A DNA stretch of 34,144 nucleotides from Sutterella sp. (GTDB taxonomy: Bacteria; Pseudomonadota; Gammaproteobacteria; Burkholderiales; Burkholderiaceae_F): contig JAHHRF010000017.1 in assembly GCA_020025955.1 (NCBI GenBank), forward strand, positions 1 to 34,144, given 5' to 3'. Position numbers and translations under genes: made by a program. Of the stretch, positions 15,653 through 24,231 are shown piece by piece. A model generated the notes under the pieces. That model searched no databases. It saw only the letters and a program-made list of their open reading frames with translations, and had not been told where the DNA came from. Positions within the stretch are counted from its first letter, which is position 1. Every line of letters begins with the position of its first letter.

Positions 15653-16558
15653 TTAGGTCAAGCACCCGGGCGTGTCCTTCCACAGCGTTTTAATGGCCAC
15701 AATAAGGCGTTGTGTGGCGAGGTCGGGGAAGCGTTGGGGAAGCCTTAGGAGCCACACTTTTTGGGTTTCCATCGACCAGCCGGGCAAGAGTCGCACCAGA
15801 CGGCCGTCGTCGATCGAGGGTTGCGCTAAATAACGCGGAATCCCGACGGCAATGCCAGCGCCCGAGAGCGCCGCAACCAGCAGCGACAAGTCCGTGTCGT
15901 AGCGCGTCGTAAAGGGCGAATTCACCGTGTGTTCATGCTCCCCTTGAAAGAGCGTTAAATGGCCTCGTTTATTCATGAGGATCGGGTGAAAGTTAAGGTC
16001 ACCTACCATTTGTGGGTCGCCGTTCGCGGTTAAGTAGTCGGGGCTCGCCACCACGACGTAATCTAAGGACCCTAGACGCAGAGCAATCACGTCCGCGTCA
16101 GGGGGTGTCTCGGCAATCCACACGGCCAATTCCGTCGTGAGGTGCGGTAACCCAATCTCATCGTGTAGGGGGGTAACCGTGAGCGGCACGTCCGTGGGGG
16201 CATCCGGGTTGAGTTTTAAAAGAAGGTTGGGGAGCTTAGAAAAGAGCACAGACCCCAAGGTCATGGGGGTTTTAAGCGTCAACGTCATTTTCTTTTGCCC
16301 GCCAAGCCCCGCTTCTAAGGCTTCAAACTCACGGATTAAGGGCGCCATTTCACTCATGAAGCGTAGCCCCGCAGCGGTGGGCGACACGCCATCACGGTGA
16401 CGGTCACAAAGCGTCACCCCTAAGTCCGTTTCCAGCGCTTTAATACGGCGAGAAATCTGACTCGTGGTCTCATTCATCTGGCGTGCGGCACCCGAAAACG
16501 ACTTCGCTTTGAGGCTTGCTTCTAAGGCATAAAAGCGGTCAAACAAATGTTTAGCCAT
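15653..16558 (-). CDS. LysR-family transcriptional regulator (downstream of the pair)
   Basis: 301 residues with an N-terminal winged helix-turn-helix (about 4-62; SFSGAARQMNETTSQISRRIKAL region) and a LysR substrate-binding domain (about 92-295). The effector is unknown. Its ATG lies inside the end of the preceding LysR gene (ATGGCTAA, 8-base overlap), so the two are translationally coupled. The gene order suggests it controls the flavoprotein genes, the cupin gene or both. Confidence 0.9.
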   Translation of the reverse strand: MAKHLFDRFYALEASLKAKSFSGAARQMNETTSQISRRIKALETDLGVTLCDRHRDGVSPTAAGLRFMSEMAPLIREFEALEAGLGGQKKMTLTLKTPMTLGSVLFSKLPNLLLKLNPDAPTDVPLTVTPLHDEIGLPHLTTELAVWIAETPPDADVIALRLGSLDYVVVASPDYLTANGDPQMVGDLNFHPILMNKRGHLTLFQGEHEHTVNSPFTTRYDTDLSLLVAALSGAGIAVGIPRYLAQPSIDDGRLVRLLPGWSMETQKVWLLRLPQRFPDLATQRLIVAIKTLWKDTPGCLT

Positions 16559-17453
16559 AAGCTTGCTCCCAGGCGTTTTGAAGGGCTGTGAGTGAGGCTA
16601 AGAGGATGGCGTCATCGGACGCATCCGCTCGTCTGTGCAGGGCCAAGGGGGGCAAATAAAGGGAGCGTTCGGGCATGAGGTGAACGAGCTTGTGTTCACT
16701 TGCCAGACGTTTAAAGTGCGCCCAAGGCAGACCCGCTGCCACCCCTTCATGGTTGAGTAACTTCACGATGAGCCCGTCGAGCGAAGGCATCGTCGTGTGG
16801 CGTCGGACGGTGACGGGGAAGCGTTCTGCTTCTTTAACAAGGATCACACGGTCACTGTGCGTTTTCCCCCACGTGAGTAACGTGTGTTGACGTAAATCTT
16901 CGGGGTTAGAAGGGGTACCAGCCGTTTCGAGATACGTGCTCGTGGCGCAGAGTACCGTTTTGGGTGCCTTGAGACGAATCGCGGTTCGCGAAAGGTCCGA
17001 GTGCGAGTCGATCCAGAGATCGGGTTGAAGCACGTCGAGCTGGCGCTCGTCTTCAACCAGCACCACATTAACCGTGAGTAAGGGATAGGGTTGGCGAAGG
17101 GCTAAAAGGGCAGGCTCAAGCCAAGCGTCACCTACCCAACGGGGGAGCGCCACCGTTAGGGTGTGAGGGGAAGCTTCTAGCGAGGCAACATCGTGTTGGC
17201 GGCCTAGCACCGAGAGCGTTTCGTCCACCAAGGGACGCACGCGCGCATAGAGGTTGCGCCCCGCTACCGTCATCGTGAGGCCATTTCGCCCACGAATGAA
17301 GAGTTGCATTTGTAGCGCCTCTTCCAGGGCATCTAAGCGTCGTTTTAAATTGGAGGGGTCAGTCTCCAAAAGTCGGGCGGCGCCAGTAATGGAACCCTCG
17401 GTAGCCAGTTGGCAAAACACCCGCCAATCTTCGAAGGCGATTCGTAGCAACAT
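16551..17453 (-). CDS. LysR-family transcriptional regulator (upstream of the pair)
   Basis: 300 residues: winged HTH at about 6-65 (SITGAARLLETDPSNLKRRL) and a C-terminal LysR substrate-binding domain from about 95. It is divergent from the cupin gene (155 bp apart), the classic layout in which a LysR protein controls both itself and its divergent neighbour. It overlaps the second LysR by 8 bases. The pair are paralogs, though not close ones. No clear RBS precedes its ATG. Confidence 0.9.
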   Translation of the reverse strand: MLLRIAFEDWRVFCQLATEGSITGAARLLETDPSNLKRRLDALEEALQMQLFIRGRNGLTMTVAGRNLYARVRPLVDETLSVLGRQHDVASLEASPHTLTVALPRWVGDAWLEPALLALRQPYPLLTVNVVLVEDERQLDVLQPDLWIDSHSDLSRTAIRLKAPKTVLCATSTYLETAGTPSNPEDLRQHTLLTWGKTHSDRVILVKEAERFPVTVRRHTTMPSLDGLIVKLLNHEGVAAGLPWAHFKRLASEHKLVHLMPERSLYLPPLALHRRADASDDAILLASLTALQNAWEQAYG

Positions 17454-17486
17454 GGTCAGAATTGCAATGGAAAATGGTAGTTTAGA

Positions 17487-17505
17487 CTATTTCTGCAAGG
17501 GTAAC
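17487..17505. promoter_or_regulatory. Shared LysR-region motif in the lysR-cupin intergenic region
   Basis: CTATTTCTGCAAGGGTAAC, repeated with 17 of 19 identities at 18643-18661. Flanking similarity (TAGTTT before, AGAATG after) extends the match. It sits between the divergent LysR and cupin genes, where an autoregulatory operator is expected. Confidence 0.55.
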
Positions 17506-17607
17506 AATGATGGAAGAATGGGTGGGGCGTAAAGGGGAACGTGTGAACGGGACTGGTTCTAACCCCCTTCTACGCCTTGACCATTTCTTCCTTTGAGGAC
17601 CCAAACC

Positions 17608-18339
17608 ATGAAAAAACTTTTCGCTTTGACGGCGCTCCTTTCCGTGACCAGCGCATGGGCGCAAGATATCCCGGCGCATGAACAGTTTGCCTATCAAGAA
17701 CCCTTGTATGTGCCCCGTTGGTCGACGCCGTATTTGCCGTCGGACACGATGCCTGAGGCGTGCGCAAACCCCGAAGTGGAGCGTTACATCAAAGATTGGG
17801 AAGCGGGCAAGATTGACTTTAAGACGATCAAGGCCAATGACTCGATCCCAGAGGATCAACGCTTTTGTAAGAGTTTGGACGACAACGGGAACATTCTTGA
17901 AGTGAAGAGCTGCCACTTTAAGGATTCCCCCGTGGGCTACCTCTGGAAAGACTTGTCGGATTACCCGATTGTGATCGGGATTACCGATGGCGGGATGTCG
18001 GACCATGATCCGCACTTCCATGCGCAGCCCGAGTGCTACTACGTCGTCAATGGTGAAAGTAAAACCTTGGCTGACGGTCGCTTTGTGGACTTAAAGAAGG
18101 GCCAGTACTTCTATATCCCGGGGAACACCATTCACAATACGCCCATTTACGAAAAGGGCTTAGGGGTGCTCTATTGGTACCCGAAGAATTCACACTTTGC
18201 GGGCTTTAACTACCATTGGCGCCGTGACGTGAAGTACCTGCAGCCCGCGGAAGCTGCCTTTGACAAGGTCGATGAAGTCCGTGCTCGAGACCTTCACATT
18301 GGGCCCTATGGCACCAACGATAAGATCTTTAAGAAGTAA
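17608..18339 (+). CDS. Secreted cupin-domain protein (DMSP-lyase-like metal site)
   Basis: 243 residues with a Sec signal peptide (MKKLFALTALLSVTSAWA). The C-terminal half is a cupin barrel: H136-x-H138-x3-E142-x-Y144 and later H176 in PGNTIH form the usual metal-binding set. The HxHx3ExY arrangement is also that of cupin DMSP lyases of the DddL/Q/W type, but it is shared by many cupins. Three further cysteines (C52, C87, C102) lie in the N-terminal part. The start is 17608, with GAGGA (17595-17599) 8 bases upstream. It lies divergent from two LysR genes and between two enoate-reductase-like flavoproteins, so it may make or process their substrate in the periplasm. The actual reaction is unknown. 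Confidence 0.78.
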   Translation: MKKLFALTALLSVTSAWAQDIPAHEQFAYQEPLYVPRWSTPYLPSDTMPEACANPEVERYIKDWEAGKIDFKTIKANDSIPEDQRFCKSLDDNGNILEVKSCHFKDSPVGYLWKDLSDYPIVIGITDGGMSDHDPHFHAQPECYYVVNGESKTLADGRFVDLKKGQYFYIPGNTIHNTPIYEKGLGVLYWYPKNSHFAGFNYHWRRDVKYLQPAEAAFDKVDEVRARDLHIGPYGTNDKIFKK

Positions 18340-18367
18340 GACGCCCTTGAAGCGTTAACACCGTTTG

Positions 18368-18394
18368 AAGCGCTCCAGCAATGGGGCGCTTTTT
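18368..18394 (+). terminator. Terminator of the cupin gene
   Basis: AAGCGCTCC (18368-18376) pairs with GGGGCGCTT (18383-18391) with one wobble, followed by T residues. Confidence 0.85.
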
Positions 18395-18765
18395 CATGTT
18401 CAGAAGACGGGGCGGGAAGCCCTAAGGTTTGCTTTTTTTACTAGACGGCTTTGCAACGTGGTGGGTTTCTCTTTAACGGCGGGTTTTCGGGTTTAGCTGA
18501 GGAAAGCACTCTTCGACAGTCGTTCTAAAAGAGGAAAAGCCTACTCTTCGTAGTGATTGAGGGATTGAGGTTGTTTTGACTTGAAAACGTTTAAGACGGC
18601 AGTGTTTGTGGTTAATTTTGCAAAGCGTGTTAGTTTTCGGGGCTATTTCCGCAAGGGTGACGCTTTCCTAGAATGACGGTATACCAAATGTTTATGGCAC
18701 GCCTCCAGGTGAAACCGCTTAGTTTCAAGCGTGTCATAAACCCCTTTTCTTACAAGGAGACCATT
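18395..18765. other. Leader of the Tat flavoprotein gene
   Basis: No gene is seen. It contains the CTATTTCCGCAAGGGTGAC motif (18643-18661) and an upstream ATTTTGCAAAG (about 18616-18626) similar to the motif before the other flavoprotein. A good sigma-70 pair could not be assigned. Confidence 0.45.
18643..18661. promoter_or_regulatory. Shared LysR-region motif before the Tat flavoprotein
   Basis: CTATTTCCGCAAGGGTGAC, 17 of 19 identical to 17487-17505, about 105 bp before the ATG. It probably binds the same regulator. Confidence 0.55.
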
Positions 18766-20295
18766 ATGTCTATCTCTCGTCGCAAGTTTTTTGCCTTCGC
18801 TGGTGCCAGCTCTGCTTTAGCGTTGGGGACCTCCACGGCACAAGCCTCCACCAAGGTGCCCGCCAAGTGGGATGAAACCTTTGATGTGGTGATCGTGGGG
18901 TCGGGCTTGGCTGGGATGTCCGCTGCGGTGGAAGCTTCTAAGGCTGGTGCCAAGGTTATTGTTTTAGACAAGATGGCCTTATTCGGTGGTAACTCCATCC
19001 TTAATGCCGGCGCCATGGGTGTGGCCGGTACGCCGATGCAAAAGAAATTGGGGATCAAGGACTCTGCTGAACTCTTCTACGAAGACATGTTCCGTGAAGG
19101 CTTGGGCTTAGGGGAAAAGGCGCATGTGAAGCTCGTTGCTGAAAAGAGTTTAGACGCTTGGAATTGGACGCGTGAAGTCTTAGGCGTTGAATGGAATGAA
19201 GACACGGTGATTGCTGAAGGTGGTCACTCGGTGGCACGTGGCTGCTTAACGAAGTCGGGCACCGGCGCTACCATCATCCAGAACGGTTTGGATTTAGCCA
19301 AGAAGCAGGGCGCTGTGCTTCGCAATAAAGTCTATGTGGAAGAAATCATCCGTGAAGAGGGCGGTCGTGTTTTAGGCTTAAAGGTCCGTGAAGGTTACAA
19401 GTTCCCGAAGGAAGGGACGGGTACGGTCAAGTACATCCGCGCTAAGAAGGGCGTTGTGCTCGCTCACGGTGGGTTCGGTGCTGACGTCAAGTACCGTTCT
19501 ATCCACGATCCGAAGCTCTCCAATCGCTTTGAAACCACGAACCAGCCGGGGGCTACCGCTGAAATGTGGCGTCAAGCGGCTGACGTTGGTTGCACGATCA
19601 TTCAGGCCGACTGGATCCAGTGTGGTCCTTGGGCTTCGCCCGATGAACAGGGCTTTGGTTTAGCTGTAGGCTTTGCTCAGGACTGCTGCGCCATGTACGG
19701 CTTGTGGGTCAATACCACGACGGGTAAGCGTTTCGTTAACGAATTGGCCAACCGTAAGGTGCGTGCTGACGCCATTATCAATCTCAACAACAAGGATCAG
19801 GAATGTATCGCCATTTCCGATACCAACGCCTTTGAAGGGAGCTTGAAGATTTCTCGCCCCGGTCACTTGGAAAAGGCCTTGGACAAGGGCTGCGTCTTTA
19901 AGTTTGATTCCTTGGAAGCCATTGCGAAGAAGTTCAACATCCCGATGGACGCTTTGAAGGCTGAAATTGACACCTACAACCAGCACGTTGCCAACAAGGC
20001 CACGACTGATGCCATGGGTCGCACCATTCAGGTAGGCGCTCGTCAGTTGGGTCAGGGTCCCTGGTACGTCTCCCGCTTAGCCCCGAAGGTTCACCACTGC
20101 ATGGGTGGGATCCGTATCGACACGGAATGCCGTGCTTTGGATGGGGTTACCGATCAGCCGATCCCGGGTCTCTTCGCTGCCGGTGAAGCTACGGGGGGTA
20201 CCCACGGTGCCGTTCGCTTAGGGACGTGTTCCATCACCGAATGTTTAGTCCATGGTCGTATCGCCGGTCAGTCTGTTGCGAAAGCTAAAGGCTAA
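18766..20295 (+). CDS. Tat-exported fumarate-reductase-like FAD flavoprotein (enoate reductase)
   Basis: 509 residues from the ATG at 18766, set by AAGGAG at 18754-18759. A longer reading from 18673 adds 31 residues with no support. The N-terminus has a twin-arginine signal, SRRKFF (4-9) then a hydrophobic stretch ending AQA, so the FAD protein is exported folded. GSGLAG (45-50) binds FAD. R322 in GKRFVNE, H443/H444 in HHCMGG and R484 in GAVRLG match the catalytic set of flavocytochrome c fumarate reductase. The fumarate-binding HPT is replaced by GPW (IQCGPW, 284-289), so the acceptor is probably another enoate (urocanate, acrylate- or cinnamate-like). There is no heme domain, so it needs a separate cytochrome c partner, which is not in the window. 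It is a paralog of 14138-15601. Confidence 0.87.
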   Translation: MSISRRKFFAFAGASSALALGTSTAQASTKVPAKWDETFDVVIVGSGLAGMSAAVEASKAGAKVIVLDKMALFGGNSILNAGAMGVAGTPMQKKLGIKDSAELFYEDMFREGLGLGEKAHVKLVAEKSLDAWNWTREVLGVEWNEDTVIAEGGHSVARGCLTKSGTGATIIQNGLDLAKKQGAVLRNKVYVEEIIREEGGRVLGLKVREGYKFPKEGTGTVKYIRAKKGVVLAHGGFGADVKYRSIHDPKLSNRFETTNQPGATAEMWRQAADVGCTIIQADWIQCGPWASPDEQGFGLAVGFAQDCCAMYGLWVNTTTGKRFVNELANRKVRADAIINLNNKDQECIAISDTNAFEGSLKISRPGHLEKALDKGCVFKFDSLEAIAKKFNIPMDALKAEIDTYNQHVANKATTDAMGRTIQVGARQLGQGPWYVSRLAPKVHHCMGGIRIDTECRALDGVTDQPIPGLFAAGEATGGTHGAVRLGTCSITECLVHGRIAGQSVAKAKG

Positions 20296-20329
20296 TCGCT
20301 AATCGCCTAGAAAACTAAATTCCCAATCG

Positions 20330-20369
20330 GTGCGCTTTATGGATCAAGGTCCGTAAGGCGCACTTTTTT
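20330..20369 (+). terminator. Terminator of the Tat flavoprotein gene
   Basis: A 13-bp stem GTGCGCTTTATGG (20330-20342) with CCGTAAGGCGCAC (20351-20363), two G-T wobbles, then TTTTTT. Confidence 0.92.
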
Positions 20370-20745
20370 ATGGCACGCCCAACAGGGGGCGTATGAATCT
20401 TGTGTGACAAACTGTGTGGGTTTCGGGGGCGGTCTTGTCGCAGTTTTGCCACGGTGACTATGACAGAGTAGGGCAGGCTTAACCAAAGGTTAATAAAAGA
20501 AATGTTTTATCGATGATAAAGCTGAAAAGCAAATGAACGGCTCTCATTGCCTCTAAACAAATGAAATTTAAAAGAAATGGTATTCCTAAGAATACAGAAG
20601 GGCGCGCGCTTTACCAGTTGAACAATCTAACCACAAAAGGATAAGGGTAACTATCTACCCAATAAACTGGACATATCTGCAGGTAAAATTGAAAGACCAA
20701 TGAAATCAAGTGATATGTCGAATACCTTTTGTTGAGAGTCTCCCC
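20370..20745. other. Leader region of the autotransporter gene
   Basis: No gene is seen. It is AT-rich towards the end. A palindrome TTTATC-GAT-GATAAA (20506-20520) could be an operator. No convincing -35/-10 pair is assigned. Confidence 0.4.
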
Positions 20746-22173
20746 ATGAAGACCCCGTTTATTTTGAAAGCTTCTGTACTGTTAATCTCCGCACTCATGA
20801 TCAATGGGGTTTACGCGCAACATCCCGGTGGTCCTGGCGATCCTGGTGGTCCTGGCGGTCCTGGTGGTCCTGATGATTTTGATCCAGCGAACGCGCCACG
20901 TTATGGTGAGTTGCCGGATGATCTCTCCAAATTAAAGTTTCCCGTTGACCAAAACGTGAGTGAACTTTGGAGTAAAGAAACGACGGAAGAGACGAGATAC
21001 CTTCAACCCCACAGCACGCATCACGTTTTAGATCCTAAGCATGGCGTTAATGTGTTCGATAAGGAAACGACGAGTGTTTATTCAACGGGTCCGGAGGGTT
21101 ATTACCCTGCCATGACGAAGGACGAATGGGAAGAGGCGAAAAAGCGTAAACACACGCCGTTCGACGAAATGCGTGGTGATATTGATATTCGTCCCAATGT
21201 TGAAAACCCGACTGCTTTGGTTCGTACGGGGGCGAGTGGTTATACGTTCATGCCTGCCACGGTCGCTCACGTAAAGATGACCAAGCATCTTGAGATTACG
21301 GGTCCTGAAGTGACGACGTACGACCCTGACGTCGATCGAGATGCTTGGCCAGGGAGCTATCCGTATAAAGAAGTCATCAACACAGAAACGCGATTAATGG
21401 GTGAAGGCTTGAAGTACAACACCCGTATCGACTTGAATGGTGTGCACTTTATGGACCGCAACTTTATTACGCGTACGGGCTTAAATGCTGACGGGGATAA
21501 AGTGGTCAATGTGGCCGATGGTTTGATTGCGCATGGCTCGAAAGATGCCATTAACGGCGGTCAGCTCTATGACGAACTCCAAAAGCTTAAAACGGGGAAC
21601 GTCAACATGAATCGCATCAATCGAATGGGGGCGATGGCTGCTGCCTTAGCGGGGCTCCATCCCATGGAATACGATGAGCGTCATCGTTTCTCGGTGGCCG
21701 CTGCCTACGGCAACTACCGTAACGGTCACGGGTTGGCCGCCGGGCTCTACTACCGCCATGACCACCGATCCATGCTCTCGGCAGGGTTGGCGGTGTCGCC
21801 GGGCGGGGACAAGATGCTTAACCTCGGTGCGTCGTATCGCTTAGGGGCGCAAAAAAATGAATACGCCTCGACCTTTAAGGACTTTGCCTCCTCGGAAGTC
21901 GCTCACCAACTTACGATTAAGCTTCGTCACGTCGACGAAGAAGTGCGTCATCATGCCCAGGAACTCAAAGCCCATCAATCGGCTTTAGATGCCCAAAAGA
22001 AGGCCTTAGAGAAGACGCAACGCGTAACCCAACAAAACGCCCAGGCCATTCGCACGACGAAGCGTGTAGTGGCGAAAAACGAAGCCAATACGGAGGCGAA
22101 ATTCCAAGCCATGGAAAAGCGTATTGCTGAGTTGGAAGCCTTAGTAAAGCGCTTAGAAGAAAAGGCGAAATAA
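20746..22173 (+). CDS. YadA-anchor trimeric autotransporter-like surface protein with C-terminal coiled coil
   Basis: 475 residues from ATG 20746 (a GTG at 20710 is less likely). Signal peptide about 1-24 (ends VYA), then a collagen-like Gly/Pro-rich run (28-42). Residues about 45-240 are unlike anything I recognise and lack YadA-like head repeats. GDKVVNVADG (250-259) and SKDAINGGQLYDEL (265-278) are the stalk/neck motifs typical of trimeric autotransporters. The YadA anchor, which normally forms the outer-membrane barrel, is at about 294-367 (GAMAAALAGLHP to LNLGASYRLG). Unusually, about 108 residues follow, with a predicted coiled coil from about 385 (heptad-like, rich in K, E, A and Q). 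In classical members the barrel ends the protein. Likely role: surface adhesion or envelope tethering. It ends in a strong terminator. Confidence 0.82.
   Translation: MKTPFILKASVLLISALMINGVYAQHPGGPGDPGGPGGPGGPDDFDPANAPRYGELPDDLSKLKFPVDQNVSELWSKETTEETRYLQPHSTHHVLDPKHGVNVFDKETTSVYSTGPEGYYPAMTKDEWEEAKKRKHTPFDEMRGDIDIRPNVENPTALVRTGASGYTFMPATVAHVKMTKHLEITGPEVTTYDPDVDRDAWPGSYPYKEVINTETRLMGEGLKYNTRIDLNGVHFMDRNFITRTGLNADGDKVVNVADGLIAHGSKDAINGGQLYDELQKLKTGNVNMNRINRMGAMAAALAGLHPMEYDERHRFSVAAAYGNYRNGHGLAAGLYYRHDHRSMLSAGLAVSPGGDKMLNLGASYRLGAQKNEYASTFKDFASSEVAHQLTIKLRHVDEEVRHHAQELKAHQSALDAQKKALEKTQRVTQQNAQAIRTTKRVVAKNEANTEAKFQAMEKRIAELEALVKRLEEKAK
20827..20871 (+). repeat. Five 9-bp in-frame repeats encoding collagen-like Gly-Gly/Asp-Pro
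   Basis: Five tandem units of the form GGTGGTCCT with small variations. They encode the Gly-Pro-rich start of the mature autotransporter and are a plausible slippage site. Confidence 0.85.
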
Positions 22174-22198
22174 AGCCTCTTGTTGCGGTTCACATGAA

Positions 22199-22237
22199 GA
22201 GTCAGGGGAGACATCCTCTGGCTCTTTTCTTTTTTTT
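22199..22237 (+). terminator. Terminator of the autotransporter gene
   Basis: GAGTCAGGGGA (22199-22209) pairs with TCCTCTGGCTC (22214-22224) with two wobbles and is followed by a T-rich run. Confidence 0.93.
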
Positions 22238-22251
22238 CAGGCAAAAGAAAA

Positions 22252-22274
22252 GGGCAATCCGTTGAGGATTGCCC
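22252..22274 (-). terminator. Terminator of the ABC exporter gene
   Basis: A perfect 9-bp hairpin GGGCAATCC (22252-22260) with GGATTGCCC (22266-22274). Read leftward it runs into a T-rich stretch. Confidence 0.88.
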
Positions 22275-22285
22275 AGGTGAGGCGG

Positions 22286-24034
22286 TTACTGAGCGTGATC
22301 CGTCAAGTCCACCACGTGGTCTGCGGCCGCCACCACTTCCGTTTGGTGCGTCACCAAAATGAGGATGGTGTTGGGAAGGGCTGCCTTTAAGGCGCCCATC
22401 ACCAACATGGCCGAGGCCGTATCGAGCGCCGACGTTAATTCGTCCATCAACACCACCTTCGGGGCGTTGAGGATAACGCGTGCAGCTAAGAGGCGTTGCA
22501 CTTCACCGCCCGAGAGACGCTTGGCCCAATCCGTGCGGTTGGCGTTAGTGAGATCGGGCAACACACTCGTTAAGCCCACGGCACGCAGGGCGCGCTCAGC
22601 ATCCGTCACGTCAATGGCCGAAGCGGGCTGGGGATAGCTTAAGAGTTCCATCAAGGGGCGTTGTGCAATCCAGGTCGACTGGCTGATCCAGTGGGGGTTC
22701 GCGACCGGTAACGTCATCGTCCCTTCGGCATAAGGGTAGAACCCCGCCAGGGTTTTGAGTAACGTACTCTTCCCGATCCCCGAGGGCCCCACAATGCAGG
22801 TGAGTTCCCCAGGCTTGGCAACGACCTTCACGTTTTCCAACAAGGGGTTGGCTTCTGCGGTGGTGACCGATAAGGCTGCTTCTAAGTGCTTTTCGTCTTC
22901 CACATCGCGCGCCATCTTGCCTTCTTTTAAGGGCATGGAGAGGCTCGCCTCAAAGCCCGCCAGACGGCGCACCGTGGACTGCCACTTAGCCACGTCTTCG
23001 TACATGTAGATAAGCCACCCTAAGGTGCCGACCACTTGCCCGAAGGCCATGGAAATCTGCATCAAGCCCCCTAAGGTGGTTTCGCCCGCGATGAATTTCG
23101 GTAAGGCAAAGAAAATAGGCGCCAAGCTACTAATCTGATCAAAGACCGTCGTGAAGAAATTCAAGTTACGGGTCTTATCCATTAAGAGGCGCCAGTTTTT
23201 GGCAATGCCGGCAAAGCTCTTTGCTAAAAAGGTTTGTTCTGCCGCTTCCCCGTGCTGACCCGCGACGGCTTCGGCGTGGGTTTTGACGTTTACCAAATTC
23301 ACACGGAAGTCCGCTTCTAAGCGTTGCTGCTCGAAGTTGAGTTTCGTCAAGGGGCGACCGATTTTGTGCGTCCACACGGTGCCAATCAAGGTGTAAACCA
23401 AACAGACCCAGAGCATGTAGCCGGGGATCGTGATGGCGTGTCCCGCCACACTAAAGGAAAGGGACCCCGACAAATTCCAGAGAATCGCCACAAAGCTCAC
23501 CAGTGTTAAGACCGAACGGCAAAACGACACGAAGAGCATGATGGAGAGTTCAATCAAGAGCGCAATGTCTTCACTGATACGCTGATCGGGGTTTTCCGTT
23601 TCTTTCTTCTGAACTTGCAGACGATAGAGGCGAGCATCATGGCTTAACCAGCGGGCACATAAGTCCGAGGTCATCCAGGTACGCCAATCGATGATGAGCT
23701 TCTTTTTTAACCAATCGGTATAGACCGCCACTAAGACGTAGCCCCCGGCGATGACGCAGAACTCAAAAAGGAGGTTGTAGATCTTTTTCGTTTCTAACTG
23801 CTGGAGGGCGTCATAGAACTCCCCATTCCAGTCGTTTAAACGAACACTAATCCACACCACGGAGAGCGAGAGCGTGAGCACCAACAAAAAGAGACCTAAG
23901 GCGGCAAAACGGTTCGGGGCCGTTAACCAAAACGGACGAATCAAGGCCCAGAAGGTTTTTAAGGTCGCTTTCATCCCCGTCGGATGGGGATCGATCGCTT
24001 GAGTGAGGTCACGAATCTTGTCGAAGGCTTTCAT
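22286..24034 (-). CDS. SbmA/YddA-type fused ABC transporter (permease plus ATPase)
   Basis: 582 residues. The N-terminal part (about 20-350) has roughly six transmembrane helices of the SbmA/BacA-YddA-type membrane family, with the NDWNGEFYDALQ block (67-78) near helix 1. The C-terminal ATPase has Walker A GPSGIGKST (416-424), signature LSGGE (507-511), Walker B VVLMDE (527-532) and H563. Members move peptides or cofactors such as vitamin B12 across the inner membrane. The substrate of this protein is not shown by sequence. It has its own terminator and faces the CYTH gene divergently. Confidence 0.9.
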   Translation of the reverse strand: MKAFDKIRDLTQAIDPHPTGMKATLKTFWALIRPFWLTAPNRFAALGLFLLVLTLSLSVVWISVRLNDWNGEFYDALQQLETKKIYNLLFEFCVIAGGYVLVAVYTDWLKKKLIIDWRTWMTSDLCARWLSHDARLYRLQVQKKETENPDQRISEDIALLIELSIMLFVSFCRSVLTLVSFVAILWNLSGSLSFSVAGHAITIPGYMLWVCLVYTLIGTVWTHKIGRPLTKLNFEQQRLEADFRVNLVNVKTHAEAVAGQHGEAAEQTFLAKSFAGIAKNWRLLMDKTRNLNFFTTVFDQISSLAPIFFALPKFIAGETTLGGLMQISMAFGQVVGTLGWLIYMYEDVAKWQSTVRRLAGFEASLSMPLKEGKMARDVEDEKHLEAALSVTTAEANPLLENVKVVAKPGELTCIVGPSGIGKSTLLKTLAGFYPYAEGTMTLPVANPHWISQSTWIAQRPLMELLSYPQPASAIDVTDAERALRAVGLTSVLPDLTNANRTDWAKRLSGGEVQRLLAARVILNAPKVVLMDELTSALDTASAMLVMGALKAALPNTILILVTHQTEVVAAADHVVDLTDHAQ

Positions 24035-24157
24035 AAGCGGTAGTCAATCGATGGTTTAGTTCTTTAAAGCTCAACAGTATAAAGAAGTTAATGAGAAACG
24101 TTTGCATTTTTGCATGAACCCAACGTTAATCAAAAACGAGGCTTTGGGATGGGGGTG

Positions 24158-24188
24158 TTGTATTCGTGGAGCGCGTTTCCCGTAGAAT
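24158..24188 (+). promoter_or_regulatory. Possible promoter of the CYTH gene
   Basis: TTGTAT (24158-24163) and TAGAAT (24183-24188) with a 19-bp spacer, longer than optimal. Initiation would fall near 24195. Confidence 0.35.
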
Positions 24189-24231
24189 TTGACAGGTAAG
24201 GCTAGAACCCCCAACGAAGGAAGAAACGACG

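Noticed and set aside
20827..20871. Short tandem repeat considered as a CRISPR-like array
   Set aside because: Units are 9 bp, contiguous, without spacers, and lie in frame inside a coding sequence.
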